A DNA stretch of 64,000 nucleotides from an uncultured Alteromonadaceae bacterium (GCA_947503265.1 CANNDC010000022.1:1-64000); one strand, 5' to 3'; counted from the stretch's first letter, positions 1-9,541 are shown. Program-made: numbers and translations. Notes: generated by a model not told the origin, from the letters alone.

Positions 1-77
1 GCTTGGCTTGGCTTGGCTTGGCTTGGCTTGGCTTGGCTTGGCTTGGCTTGGCTTGGCTTGGCTTGGCTTGGCTTGGC
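1..77. repeat. GCTTG pentanucleotide tandem repeat
   Basis: Fifteen perfect copies of GCTTG followed by a partial GC. The tract begins at the window edge, so its real length is unknown. A five-base unit shifts reading frame with each copy gained or lost. Two frames stay open through it (stops near 199 and 225) and the third meets TAA at 81-83. It lies about 280 bases upstream of the TonB-receptor start. It could tune a promoter, lie in the end of a gene left of the window, or be neutral. Confidence 0.95.
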
Positions 78-357
78 AATTAAAACTTACCCTGAGCAAA
101 TATCCAATTTTTTACTCTGTAACTGTAGCTTTTCCTATACATCACCACCCCATATTTTTTTCAAAACTGCTTTTTTGGGACGAAAACTCATATATCTAAT
201 CCCAAATGCACAAATCCCCTTGTGAACCGCTTTTTTAAAGGGATTGGCGTGAATTGTGTTCATTATTGAACGGTGTATAAAAGGAAAGACAACAAAATAG
301 GCATAGTTGAATGCCAGTCTAATTAAAAAGCACATTATGCTTTAGGGAGATGTACAA
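78..357 (+). other. Leader region of TonB-dependent receptor gene
   Basis: AT-rich stretch between the pentamer tract and the receptor. I see no convincing gene. A Shine-Dalgarno AGGGAG at 344-349 sits 8 bases before the ATG at 358 and fixes that start. No clear sigma-70 promoter was picked out. Confidence 0.5.
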
Positions 358-3264
358 ATGCCAAAATCATTACCTCAAAAACTAGCTTCTCAAAAACCAA
401 TTTCTCTAGGATTCAAGAAAAAGACCATAGCCCATTCTATCGGCCTGATTTTAGTAACAAGTGGATACAGCGCCATAGGTCAGGAAGCGGCGACAGATGA
501 TGATGTTGAAAAAATCAAAATTACCGGCTCACGAATATTGAGGGAGGGCGCAATCGCCCCCTCCCCGGTCACCGTCATCAGTGGTGAAGATTTGTTAAAA
601 TCTGGAGCCATTAGCATTGGTGAAGCGCTAAATGATTTACCATCCTTGGCCAATACATTCTCTTTGGCGAACGCTGGAGGCACAATCGGTACTGCGGGCT
701 TGAATTTACTCGATCTGCGAGGCATGGGGACAGCGAGAACCTTGGTTTTGGTTGATGGTAAGCGTCATGTTTCGGCCAATCCTGGTACAGCTTCTGTTGA
801 TGTAAATACAATACCTACTGCATGGGTAGAGAAAGTTGAGATCGTTACCGGTGGGGCTTCTGCGGTATATGGTGCAGATGCAGTAACCGGCGTGGTCAAC
901 TTTGTGTTGAAAAAAGACATTACTGGATTAGATGTTAGTTTAAGTAAATCTTATGCAGAAGAAGGCCCTTATGATAGTGATAAATTTACCTTGTCAGCAG
1001 GTACTGATTTCAATGATGGACGAGGTAATATTGGTATTGCAATCACCCACTATCAACAAGACGGGATGAATGCTAAAGACAGACGTTCAACTAGAACGCC
1101 CTCTGCAGAAGTAACAAACCCCGCGAATGGCGATACACGAAATGACGATGGTTCTACGAATCATGATGGTATACCTGATCGAATTGTCATCACAGATGCG
1201 GCCTGGTATGACGACTCCACCGCTGGAAACTTCTATACCTATGACGCAACAGGTGCGCATTGGTTCATATTTAACCCTGATGGCAGTGTTCGTCCTCAAA
1301 ACTTAGGAACAACCTATAATTGGGGACGGTGCTCCGGGGAGTGCGATCAATTAGATTTAAATAAGTATATTGAATTGCAGCCTACATTCAGTACTACCAA
1401 TGTCTCGCTGAAAGGAAATTACGACCTCACAGATGACATAAACCTCTATGGTGATGTGAAATTTGTTCGAACCAAAGCAGACTCAATAGGCCAGCCGTCA
1501 TTCTTTGAATATGGCAGTGGCATTACGATTAATCGTGATAACCCCTTTATTGATGAAAGCTTGGCAACACTGATGGACACCAATGCATTGACATCGATTA
1601 ACCTACACAGGTTTAACGAAGACATTGGCAGACGCTTTGAAGAGAATACCAGAGAAACCACCCGTTTTGTTGTCGGTTTGGAAGGAGACTTTAATGATGA
1701 TTGGTCATTTGATCTCTATGCCTTATATGGCAAATCAGAGCGTGAGCAGATCAACGTAGACAATGTGGTAACTGAACGCATGCGTCAATCCGCAGATGCC
1801 ATTAGAGATACTGACGGTAGTATTGTATGTCGTGATGAAGATGCTCGTGCAGAAGGTTGTATTGCTTCGACCTTCTTTGGATTTGGTAATGTTAATCCGC
1901 TGGCCGCAGAATGGTTTACTGTCGATTCGGTATCGAACAGTAAAATACAACAAACTGTATTGAGTTTCAGCGTGACAAACGGTGGCATATTTGAACTGCC
2001 TGCCGGTTTTGTTGGCCTCGCTGCGGGTATGGAATATCGCAAAGAAGAAAGTGATGATATTCCTGATGCATTTGCCGCCACAGGCGCTACCTTCCTGACT
2101 GCATTGCAAGAAGAGCATGGCGACTTTGATGTTACAGAAGCCTATTTAGAAACTTCTATACCGGTATTGTCCGATATAGATTTTGTCCAAGACTTGACGG
2201 TTGATGTTGCTCTGCGTTTTGCAGACTACAGCACAATCGGAGGAGCTTTAAGTTGGAAAGTAGGAGCCGACTGGGTGTTCAACGACCAATTGAGATTTAG
2301 AACCACCTTGTCTGAAGCCATACGAGCGCCTAACATAAGCGAATTGTTTGCGGCTAAAGGGCAGAACTTTGCCTTTATTAACGATCCATGCGATGTCAAT
2401 TTCAACCAAAGTGCCACTCGACTGGCCAACTGTGCTGCACTTGGCATCCCGAGTGATGCACAGATTAACCCGGTTTCATCCGTAGAGCTGTTGACTGGCG
2501 GGAACCCGAACCTGAAAGAAGAAGAATCAACCAGCTTCACTGCGGGTGTCGTTTATCAACCCGATTTCGTTGAAGGGCTGAGTTTTACTGTTGACTATTG
2601 GAATATAGAAATTGATGACGCTATTCAACTAGTTGATGCACAGGATATTCTAGATAAGTGTGTTGACTCAGAAGCTGGGATCAACAACCAGTTCTGTACG
2701 CTGGTCACTAGGCGGGCAGACTTCACCCTTGAGCTTATCGAAAGTACTCAACAAAATGTGGCGAAAACTGAGGCAGAAGGGGTTGATTTTGAAGTAGGCT
2801 ATGACTTTGATGCGTTGAGTGGGAGCTTTTCAACGCAGTTTATTGGAACTTACTTAAAATCTCGTAAAGAATTTCCATTTCAAATCGATCCTTCTCAAAT
2901 GGAAGAATTTGCTGGCACCACTGGAGAGGCTGAATGGCAAGCGAACGTGCTGCTCGGTTACAGAAACGAAAATTGGAATGCAAATTGGCGAACTCGATAC
3001 TTAGGTGATGTTAGCCGATATACCCCACAAGACCTCCAAGCGAACCCGGATAGAAGTAACGTTATGGGTTATGGAAGCTATTTTCAGACTGATGTCAGTG
3101 TAGGTTATACCTTTGAAAACCAAGTTACCTTAGACATTGGCGTAGACAATGTATTTGATAGAGGGCTTCCTGAATTTACTACAGGTACTTCTACCACCTC
3201 AGGTGATGCCAGCTATGACAATATAGGACGTTTGTATTACGTGACGCTTTCCTACACCATGTAA
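358..3264 (+). CDS. TonB-dependent outer-membrane receptor
   Basis: 968 residues, usual size for the large receptors of Alteromonadales that import oligosaccharides or other bulky substrates. A long N-terminal export signal (about residues 1-41) is followed by the KIKITGSRI segment that opens the plug domain. The plug (about 55-180) contains LRGMGTARTLVLVDGKR and VDVNTIPTAWVEKVEIVTGG, and the rest is the 22-strand barrel ending in YYVTLSYTM. Energised uptake through TonB-ExbBD is known for the family; the ligand is not evident. It is monocistronic, with its own Shine-Dalgarno and terminator, and convergent with the sulfotransferase/halogenase pair that often accompanies such receptors. Confidence 0.93.
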   Translation: MPKSLPQKLASQKPISLGFKKKTIAHSIGLILVTSGYSAIGQEAATDDDVEKIKITGSRILREGAIAPSPVTVISGEDLLKSGAISIGEALNDLPSLANTFSLANAGGTIGTAGLNLLDLRGMGTARTLVLVDGKRHVSANPGTASVDVNTIPTAWVEKVEIVTGGASAVYGADAVTGVVNFVLKKDITGLDVSLSKSYAEEGPYDSDKFTLSAGTDFNDGRGNIGIAITHYQQDGMNAKDRRSTRTPSAEVTNPANGDTRNDDGSTNHDGIPDRIVITDAAWYDDSTAGNFYTYDATGAHWFIFNPDGSVRPQNLGTTYNWGRCSGECDQLDLNKYIELQPTFSTTNVSLKGNYDLTDDINLYGDVKFVRTKADSIGQPSFFEYGSGITINRDNPFIDESLATLMDTNALTSINLHRFNEDIGRRFEENTRETTRFVVGLEGDFNDDWSFDLYALYGKSEREQINVDNVVTERMRQSADAIRDTDGSIVCRDEDARAEGCIASTFFGFGNVNPLAAEWFTVDSVSNSKIQQTVLSFSVTNGGIFELPAGFVGLAAGMEYRKEESDDIPDAFAATGATFLTALQEEHGDFDVTEAYLETSIPVLSDIDFVQDLTVDVALRFADYSTIGGALSWKVGADWVFNDQLRFRTTLSEAIRAPNISELFAAKGQNFAFINDPCDVNFNQSATRLANCAALGIPSDAQINPVSSVELLTGGNPNLKEEESTSFTAGVVYQPDFVEGLSFTVDYWNIEIDDAIQLVDAQDILDKCVDSEAGINNQFCTLVTRRADFTLELIESTQQNVAKTEAEGVDFEVGYDFDALSGSFSTQFIGTYLKSRKEFPFQIDPSQMEEFAGTTGEAEWQANVLLGYRNENWNANWRTRYLGDVSRYTPQDLQANPDRSNVMGYGSYFQTDVSVGYTFENQVTLDIGVDNVFDRGLPEFTTGTSTTSGDASYDNIGRLYYVTLSYTM

Positions 3265-3292
3265 ATGGTTACTATTGACTAATCTCACAAAG

Positions 3293-3319
3293 ACGCCTGT
3301 ATATACAGGCGTTTTTTTT
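3293..3319 (+). terminator. Rho-independent terminator of the TonB receptor gene
   Basis: Perfect palindrome ACGCCTGTATATACAGGCGT (3293-3312) running into a seven-T tract, 29 bases after the receptor stop codon. The reverse strand lacks a comparable T tract at the matching distance, so it mainly serves the plus-strand gene. Confidence 0.92.
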
Positions 3320-3383
3320 AATTTCTGCTATGCATTAATAGCTAAAGCAGTTTAGTTTGTAATACTCAGAGTTTTCACATCCC

Positions 3384-5366
3384 CTAGTCAATCCACCTCG
3401 AAAACCTCTGTACTGTTGCTTCACCTAATTCGTCGATTAATGGTGTTAAATGAGTTCGATATTGCTTCCAAAGGTCGAGTCCTTTGGAGTTAATGGGTTG
3501 CCTTACCTGCTCGCTGCTAGCTGTTCTCACTGCCCGCTTGTTTAGATGAAAATCGAGACATTGAGGTTCAAACTTTAGCTCACAATGGGCTAGCAAAGAG
3601 TTGACTTGGTTCTCCGTATCTGCGACTAACTCTTCATGCTGAAGAGTTAATATTTGCTTAGGCATAGTCGCCTGCCAATGGTCCATCAATCTGAGGTATT
3701 GATTATAGTAGAAACCAATATGCTTTAGGTCGTAAGAAAAATCGTGACCATGGCCAAAATACTGTTTATATATGCCTAAACCACATGCCAAGGGTTGGCG
3801 ACGGGCATCAATGATGATGGCCTGAGGCAATATCAGTTTTATCAAACCAATATGTTGGAAATTTGGTGGTAGCTTATCGATAAAGAAAGGCGAATCGGAA
3901 CGATATATTTCAGTTAACGACATATACAAGTGCCCAAACTCAATCAATTCCTTTGGAGAAAACGTTTCGAGGCTTCCGCTGGCATTTCCATTTTTCCTGC
4001 AACTTTCGATGAACAATCTACGGGCAATTTCGGGGAGTATTTTTAATTCCATCGTGCCTTCAATTTGACTGTGACTGGCCAGAATCTGCTCTATTAGAGT
4101 TGAGCCCGATCTGGGTAGCCCCACGACAAAAATAGGTCGTATTGCTTTCACAACACCTGTCTCGCTTTTGGCTAGTAGCTCAGGTGTGAAAGTATTGATC
4201 AAAGACGCACATTTTGACTGGTATTTGGTTGGCACAAATTGTCCACCAGATCGATTCATGTTAGCTGATCGATATAGCCGAAATGCTTTTTCATGATCGC
4301 CATTATCCTCGTAGTGTTTAGCCAGCGCAAACGCCGCTTGGCATGCTTGTTCAGGATCGGTATCCGGATCCAGTTGCATGGATTCCATGTCACTAATTTG
4401 TTCATCAGAAAAATGAAAACTTGGTGTATTTGCTAACGCCCAAAAGGCGGAACCACGCGTCTTCTCGGATATTGAGCAATGCAGATAGTCTTGCAAAGCG
4501 GCATTTGAATTGCCTATTATTTTTTTAATGTGTGCCCGTTGCAATAGTAACGTTTTTTCATTACCGCTAAGTTCATACGCTCTCTCAAACCCCTGCAAGG
4601 CCAATTGATACTTTCCTGCATTAAGCAATATATCTGCATAGATTTGCCAATGTTTCGGGTCTTCGGGATATATTTCTAACAACTTCTTCGATGCTTCTTC
4701 AGCATTTTCGTATTGGCGTAATTGAGCTTGTAATTGTGCCATAATCGTCAACGTTGGGGAGTCGTAGGGGGAATAATTCAACGCATTTTGCAAGTATGCT
4801 TGTGCTTCTTCCAACTGACCATTGTTAATCGCAATAGTGGCTAGTAACGCTAACGCCCTTGGGTGACTTCGGTGCTGTTTAAGCACTTGCTGACATAGTT
4901 GCTGAGCTTGTTTGACTTGGCTTGCATTTAGGTATGTTTGTGCTTGCGTAATAGCTTGAACAAATGGGTCAGTTTCATTCGCTTTTTGAAGATGGGCAAG
5001 GCCTTGGGTTATGTCTTTCAGCTGAAAATAGATTAAGCTTAAAAAGTGCCATGCCTGATGATAACTAGGGTCGATTCCCACTGCTTGAGTAAAAAAATGA
5101 ATGGCTTTATCCAGTCCCCCCAAAGCATGATATGTTCCCCCTAGGTAGGCTGCAATATTCGCTGAATCAGGTAGAAGTTGCAGCGCTTTTTCCAGATAAA
5201 TTAACGCTTGATCATTTTCTCCCTTAGCCAAAAAGCAATGCCCCATTACCTCAAAAATTTTGCCGTTTTCCGGATTCTTTTGATTTAACTCCTTGAGCAA
5301 TACCAATGCCTTGTCAACATTTCCGCTGGAAACTAGGTTTATTGCATGTTGAATTTGCTGTTCCAT
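3384..5366 (-). CDS. TPR-repeat sulfotransferase family protein
   Basis: 660 residues. Residues 1 to about 330 are consecutive tetratricopeptide units (for example IFEVMGHCFLAKGENDQALIY and AYLGGTYHALGGLDKAIHFF). The C-terminal half is a sulfotransferase domain opening with FVVGLPRSGSTLIEQIL near residue 415, the 5'-phosphosulfate loop that binds PAPS, followed by FIDKLPPNF and IIIDARRQPL. The family transfers sulfate from PAPS to carbohydrates, lipids or peptides; the acceptor here is unknown. No signal peptide is seen. It lies 38 bases downstream of the halogenase gene on the same strand and is probably co-transcribed with it. Confidence 0.88.
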   Translation of the reverse strand: MEQQIQHAINLVSSGNVDKALVLLKELNQKNPENGKIFEVMGHCFLAKGENDQALIYLEKALQLLPDSANIAAYLGGTYHALGGLDKAIHFFTQAVGIDPSYHQAWHFLSLIYFQLKDITQGLAHLQKANETDPFVQAITQAQTYLNASQVKQAQQLCQQVLKQHRSHPRALALLATIAINNGQLEEAQAYLQNALNYSPYDSPTLTIMAQLQAQLRQYENAEEASKKLLEIYPEDPKHWQIYADILLNAGKYQLALQGFERAYELSGNEKTLLLQRAHIKKIIGNSNAALQDYLHCSISEKTRGSAFWALANTPSFHFSDEQISDMESMQLDPDTDPEQACQAAFALAKHYEDNGDHEKAFRLYRSANMNRSGGQFVPTKYQSKCASLINTFTPELLAKSETGVVKAIRPIFVVGLPRSGSTLIEQILASHSQIEGTMELKILPEIARRLFIESCRKNGNASGSLETFSPKELIEFGHLYMSLTEIYRSDSPFFIDKLPPNFQHIGLIKLILPQAIIIDARRQPLACGLGIYKQYFGHGHDFSYDLKHIGFYYNQYLRLMDHWQATMPKQILTLQHEELVADTENQVNSLLAHCELKFEPQCLDFHLNKRAVRTASSEQVRQPINSKGLDLWKQYRTHLTPLIDELGEATVQRFSRWID

Positions 5367-5404
5367 AAATACGCTTTAGTCCGGCTGTTAAAATAGTTCT
5401 AGTA

Positions 5405-6919
5405 TTAATCGTTTAAATACAGGCTTTGCAGATATTGCTGATGATCATGAAATTTCTCCGCATGCTCATTTCTAACTAATCTTGCTTGGGCAATGGATTG
5501 GGTTATCATTTCTGGTTTAATAAATGTTGTATCATTGTAATGTGCTTTTCCAGCAAGCATGCAATACCAAGACGTTTTCAAGTAGGCCAATTTATCCATA
5601 GATTCATGCAGTGTTTGATCGAAATTATCTCCACTTAACCAACTTCGCAACAGCTTGTCCAAAGTGGGCGAACGATTTGCATTGTTCCTACAATCTCGCC
5701 AATAAACAGTATCTTGGCGTGAATTTAACAGATAGTGGGCTTGTAAATAGTCTCTGGTGCCATCAATCATATTGTTGATTTCGATATTGTAAGCACTCTG
5801 ATTGGTATCATTAAAACCAGCCTGTTCAAAACTGGCGATAAAACGTTCAATACTTTTTTGCACAATAAACAACATAGGCGCTTCTAACGGCTCTAAGAAC
5901 CCTTGTGATAATCCGATAGCCACGCAGTTGTTTTTCCAGTGTTGCTCGATTCTTCCTGGTTGCCAATGAAGGTGTAAAGCGGTTTTTCCATTGGCACTTT
6001 CCCCTAGCAAGTTTCTCAGTTCATTTTCAGCCTCTTGTTCACTAATGTATTTTGAACTATATACATATCCGTTACCAAAACGATTGAATAAGGGAATGTG
6101 CCAAACCCAACCGTATTTAAGCGCTTTTGACACAGTTTCAGATGATAAAGCCGGCTTGTCTGGTAATGGAGTGGATATGGCGACTGCGCTGTCATTGAAA
6201 AGAAAGGGGCTATACGAAGTCACACTTTCACCCAACGCTTGTTGAATCAATAGCCCTTTGAAACCAGAGCAATCGATAAAGAAATCGCCTCGTAACGGCC
6301 CAGAACATTGAGTTTCCAAAATAGCAATATTACCGTTTTTACCCACATGAACTTTTTCGACTTTGTCGTCAATATGATTCACTCCCAACTGTATAGCTCG
6401 TTGACGCAAGAACTGACCTAATAGTTCTGCATCAAAATGATAGGCGTAGACTTGCTCAGTAGTAGAAAGTTGTTGATATTTCGGTGCTTTACATTGCTTC
6501 GCTAATTCTGCGGATACGAAAAAATCATCTGGATGTGTACGCAAATTTTCGCCGCTACGACGCGCATTACATAGTGCAAAGAATTGTTTAGCTAGTGGCC
6601 CATCATGGTCACTATAGAAAGGGTGAAAATAAGCTTCATAACCTTTTTTAGTGCTCCAATGTGGAAAACTGATACCACATTTGTATGTGGCGTTGCACGC
6701 AGGCATCCAAGTTGACTCTGGAATACCTAGAGTGTCAAAGAACTCTTTAAGATAAGGCGTGCTCCCCTCACCAACACCAATTGTTCCTATCGAGGTCGAC
6801 TCAATCAGAGATATTTTGGTCGAGTAGCGACCGTTCCAATGGTGGGCCAACAGGTTTGCAGCCATCCAACCGGCGGTTCCTCCGCCGACTATAACGATAT
6901 GTTTAGGCGCCGCAATCAT
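5405..6919 (-). CDS. Flavin-dependent tryptophan-halogenase family protein
   Basis: 504 residues, close to PrnA/RebH length. Seen: the FAD-binding GGGTAGWMAAN at about 12-22, the halogenase-type lysine in TYKCGISF (K80, equivalent to PrnA K79), and the WxWxIP signature in GWVWHIP near 272. Known halogenases use FADH2, O2 and halide, with the Lys and a Glu guiding hypohalous acid. Here the Glu (E346) is kept in FLEPLEAP, but the Ser that normally follows is Ala. Homologues beside TonB receptors are common in marine bacteria and mostly have no proven substrate. It is first gene of an operon with the TPR-sulfotransferase. No flavin reductase gene is adjacent. Confidence 0.9.
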   Translation of the reverse strand: MIAAPKHIVIVGGGTAGWMAANLLAHHWNGRYSTKISLIESTSIGTIGVGEGSTPYLKEFFDTLGIPESTWMPACNATYKCGISFPHWSTKKGYEAYFHPFYSDHDGPLAKQFFALCNARRSGENLRTHPDDFFVSAELAKQCKAPKYQQLSTTEQVYAYHFDAELLGQFLRQRAIQLGVNHIDDKVEKVHVGKNGNIAILETQCSGPLRGDFFIDCSGFKGLLIQQALGESVTSYSPFLFNDSAVAISTPLPDKPALSSETVSKALKYGWVWHIPLFNRFGNGYVYSSKYISEQEAENELRNLLGESANGKTALHLHWQPGRIEQHWKNNCVAIGLSQGFLEPLEAPMLFIVQKSIERFIASFEQAGFNDTNQSAYNIEINNMIDGTRDYLQAHYLLNSRQDTVYWRDCRNNANRSPTLDKLLRSWLSGDNFDQTLHESMDKLAYLKTSWYCMLAGKAHYNDTTFIKPEMITQSIAQARLVRNEHAEKFHDHQQYLQSLYLND

Positions 6920-7221
6920 TTTATTGAGCCAGCCTTATTCTAATTAATAGTCGTTTTGGCATGCTATTCCACTGATATAAGTTAATGTTTAGTTTCGCAG
7001 CTCCGCAGCTAAAACGAAACGACTAAGTGTTGAACGCACTGAAAAACGTGATCAATAAACGCTATCGTTTAAGTAAAAAGTCAATGGTAATGAGAGGTTA
7101 TGTGGCAGGCAAACAGGAACAAGTCGTATCTAACGGACTAATTTGCCGCTAGAGTTAGATATACCCTAGCGGCGATATTATTTTGTGAAAACGCTTTTTG
7201 ATTTCGCTCTTTTTTCGAAAG
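6920..7221. other. Intergenic region between halogenase and DUF1838 genes
   Basis: About 300 bases without a gene. It should carry the promoter of the minus-strand halogenase operon and the 3' end of the DUF1838 transcript. The only structure noted is the GCCGCTAG/CTAGCGGC hairpin listed separately. Confidence 0.5.
7145..7173 (-). terminator. Hairpin downstream of the DUF1838 gene
   Basis: Perfect 8-bp arms GCCGCTAG (7145-7152) and CTAGCGGC (7166-7173) with a 13-base loop, about 50 bases after the DUF1838 stop codon. The bases after it on the minus strand (AAATTAG) are only weakly U-rich, so terminator function is tentative. Confidence 0.45.
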
Positions 7222-8133
7222 TTAGTGGGGTTTTCCCTTCTTAAATTTCTCACCTTTCACAGTCTTTTTATAGACCGACCAACTGGTTTCATTTGGACGT
7301 TGGTCATCAAGAGGTGGTGGATTTTTATAAAGTGGAGCTTGTTCTTCAATGTAGGTCTTGATCACTTGCCCTAGCTCATCATAGCCGCCGACTTTAAAAC
7401 CAGATGTATTGAAATAAATGGACCCTTCTCTACCTGCCATTTTCATCCACGGTAACCAATCAGAAATACGTACCCAACCAATGTGCGCAGCTGCAGTTTT
7501 GGTGTCTTTGCTAATTAAACTAGGAATATCACCTGACCATGTAAACATTTCTGTTGCATGATACACGCCCCCTACTTGCTTTTGATAATCTCCACCCAGA
7601 GGATTGTGATAAAACAGCGGGATAGCAAATGAGCTAGACCAGAGCTGATCTTGAACCTGCCCAGCGAATCGTTTTGTCCAAGGGAAAGGGTTGCCTTCTT
7701 TGTCGTATGGGTAACCTGAATTGTTATTTACCGGATCGTTTAGTACGTGCAAGACTTCGACTTCTTCGTCCGTCCAAGGGTTGTTCCAAGTATCCAAAGG
7801 CTGACCCGTTTTTGGGTCTGTGTATAATAATATTTCACGGGAGATGATCCTGTATGACTTTCCTTGCTTGCCGCCATCCAAAGTTAGACATGTTCTGACA
7901 TTCATTCCTTCTACATTGAACACATTTTTATCAGCTTCACCTTGTTTGCGAGAGTAGGCTTTGCCTTTCCACCAGTAATACACGGGTTCACCATCTACGG
8001 TGGAGCATTGTATTTTGCGACCAGCAAGTTTAGCGCCATCGGGTGTATTCAAATCTATTGTATCAGCAGACAAAACAGAAAAATTGGTTAGCCCGAGGCA
8101 TAGTGAACAGAGTAGTAGTAGCTTTTTCAACAT
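7222..8133 (-). CDS. Secreted DUF1838 family protein
   Basis: 303 residues with a typical signal peptide (MLKKLLLLCSLCLGL, cleavage near residue 22). The mature start, LAGRKIQCSTVDGEPVYYWWKG, matches the DUF1838 pattern as I remember it; later come EILLYTDPKTGQPLDTWNNP and WVRISDWLPWMKMAGREG. The family has no established activity. It is rich in Trp and Tyr and keeps the family's single-domain length. It lies downstream of the thioesterase and crotonase genes on the same strand (67-base gap) and probably belongs to the same catabolic block. Periplasmic location is inferred. Confidence 0.75.
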   Translation of the reverse strand: MLKKLLLLCSLCLGLTNFSVLSADTIDLNTPDGAKLAGRKIQCSTVDGEPVYYWWKGKAYSRKQGEADKNVFNVEGMNVRTCLTLDGGKQGKSYRIISREILLYTDPKTGQPLDTWNNPWTDEEVEVLHVLNDPVNNNSGYPYDKEGNPFPWTKRFAGQVQDQLWSSSFAIPLFYHNPLGGDYQKQVGGVYHATEMFTWSGDIPSLISKDTKTAAAHIGWVRISDWLPWMKMAGREGSIYFNTSGFKVGGYDELGQVIKTYIEEQAPLYKNPPPLDDQRPNETSWSVYKKTVKGEKFKKGKPH

Positions 8134-8200
8134 AAAAAATACCTTCTAATAATATGACTTACGAGATTACGCCACTGGAATTTACTCGCGTTGAGAATTA

Positions 8201-8614
8201 TCAATTTGCACCAATGATTTTCCAAATACCGCTGATTTGCAGAATAGATTTTTGTTTATTGAAAATACGCCCTTCAGCAAAAATAACGCTCTTGGTTTTA
8301 CGAATAATGGATCCTTTTGCAAACAATTGTTCGTTATCTTTGGCAGCAGAAATAAAATTAGTGTTTAAATTAATGGTTGCAAATTTTATGTCATGACCTA
8401 TTTCATCGCCTATTGCACGGTACACCGCATAATCAGCAAAAGTGAGTAAAACACCGCCATGTACTACGCCTTCCGGGTTTAGATGGTGACTTTTTATCAA
8501 CATAGAACGAATAACCTGATCACCATCAGATTTTTCGTAAAACGGCCCAACATGGTCAGAAAAACCCTGTTGTTGAGCACATAGTTGAAAACCTAAATCC
8601 GTTAAATTCGACAT
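8201..8614 (-). CDS. PaaI-type hotdog thioesterase
   Basis: 137 residues, normal for single-hotdog acyl-CoA thioesterases. Seen: HLNPEGVVHGGVLLTFADYA at about 43-62, the HGG-containing helix region of the PaaI family, with the acidic residue of FAD further on. Such enzymes hydrolyse acyl- or aryl-CoA esters, often rescuing CoA during aromatic or branched acid catabolism. It lies 30 bases after the crotonase gene on the same strand, which suggests translation of one mRNA and a shared CoA pathway. The acyl group is unknown. Confidence 0.85.
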   Translation of the reverse strand: MSNLTDLGFQLCAQQQGFSDHVGPFYEKSDGDQVIRSMLIKSHHLNPEGVVHGGVLLTFADYAVYRAIGDEIGHDIKFATINLNTNFISAAKDNEQLFAKGSIIRKTKSVIFAEGRIFNKQKSILQISGIWKIIGAN

Positions 8615-8644
8615 AATATTTACAATCTATTTTTCTTCAAAGTG

Positions 8645-9415
8645 TTAGAACTTAGCAGGCCGTTTTTGCAAAAATGCTTGGGAGCCTTCGATGAAATCGG
8701 CTTCAGTAAATGCTTGATCGAACAAGCCTCGAATGTGAGTTTCATCGTTTTTTAATGAGCCCGTGAGGTAACCAATCGTTTTTTTCATCCCAGTGACAGA
8801 ATATCCGCTAACCGACTTGATTTCTGTTGCTAGTTCATTACAAATTTGTATCAGTGAATCTTGCGATGTCACTTGATTTACCAGACCAATTTGATCAGCT
8901 ATGGTTGCATTCAAGGGTTTGCCTAAATAAAGCATTTCTTTGGCCCTTGCTACCCCCACAATATTCACTAATCTGCGCGTGTCTTCAATACTGTAAAGTA
9001 ACCCTAATTTTGCAGGTGTAATGGCAAATTGGGCATTATCAGCACACACTCTAAAATCACATGCTAGCGCTAAACCTAACCCTCCCCCCATGCAAACCCC
9101 GTTTATCTGCGCAATGGTAGTGCAAGGCAGAGATTCCAGTTTTTGCTGAGCCAACTGCACTACTTTATTGTTTTGCGTAAGCCGATGTGAATCTTCGATT
9201 ATCAGTCGTAATTCTTCAATATCTGCACCCGCACTAAAGGCCTTTTCACCCGCACCTGAAATAATCAATACGCGCACACTTTTTTTACTTCCAACTATGT
9301 CACACGCAGTTATGATGTCTTCCCACATGGACTGGGTTAATGCATTGTGTTTTTCAGCTCGATTGAGCTCAATTCTCGCGATTTTTTCTTCAAAAGTAAG
9401 TCTAATTGTTGACAT
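8645..9415 (-). CDS. Enoyl-CoA hydratase/isomerase (crotonase) family protein
   Basis: 256 residues, the usual length of a stand-alone crotonase. The CoA-binding and oxyanion segments are clear: KAFSAGADIEEL at about 61-72 and NGVCMGGGLGLALACDFRV near 103-121. The stretch that in classical hydratases carries the two catalytic glutamates reads TPAKLGLLYSIEDTRRL, so the first Glu appears replaced. Simple 2-enoyl-CoA hydration is therefore doubtful, and another crotonase-fold reaction is possible (isomerase, hydrolase, decarboxylase, C-C cleavage). First gene of a minus-strand set with the thioesterase and DUF1838 genes, divergent from the first VOC gene. Confidence 0.87.
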   Translation of the reverse strand: MSTIRLTFEEKIARIELNRAEKHNALTQSMWEDIITACDIVGSKKSVRVLIISGAGEKAFSAGADIEELRLIIEDSHRLTQNNKVVQLAQQKLESLPCTTIAQINGVCMGGGLGLALACDFRVCADNAQFAITPAKLGLLYSIEDTRRLVNIVGVARAKEMLYLGKPLNATIADQIGLVNQVTSQDSLIQICNELATEIKSVSGYSVTGMKKTIGYLTGSLKNDETHIRGLFDQAFTEADFIEGSQAFLQKRPAKF

Positions 9416-9541
9416 TTATCAAGCGTATCCTAAGGTCTGAATGACATTCTTTGCTACCATATCTCGAATGAAGATTATCACTTAATTCTCAATAGGTTAA
9501 ATTGCGATTTAGCAATACAAGGTAAAAAGGAAACAGTCCGA

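Noticed and set aside
8..225. Open frames through the GCTTG tract encoding AWLGL repeats
   Set aside because: The frames exist only because the repeat has no stop codon, and no ribosome site or family was seen; not called as genes.
3293..3312. HutC-type operator (TGTATATACA) within the TonB-receptor terminator
   Set aside because: The symmetric core is explained by the terminator stem followed by T residues; no regulator gene is nearby.
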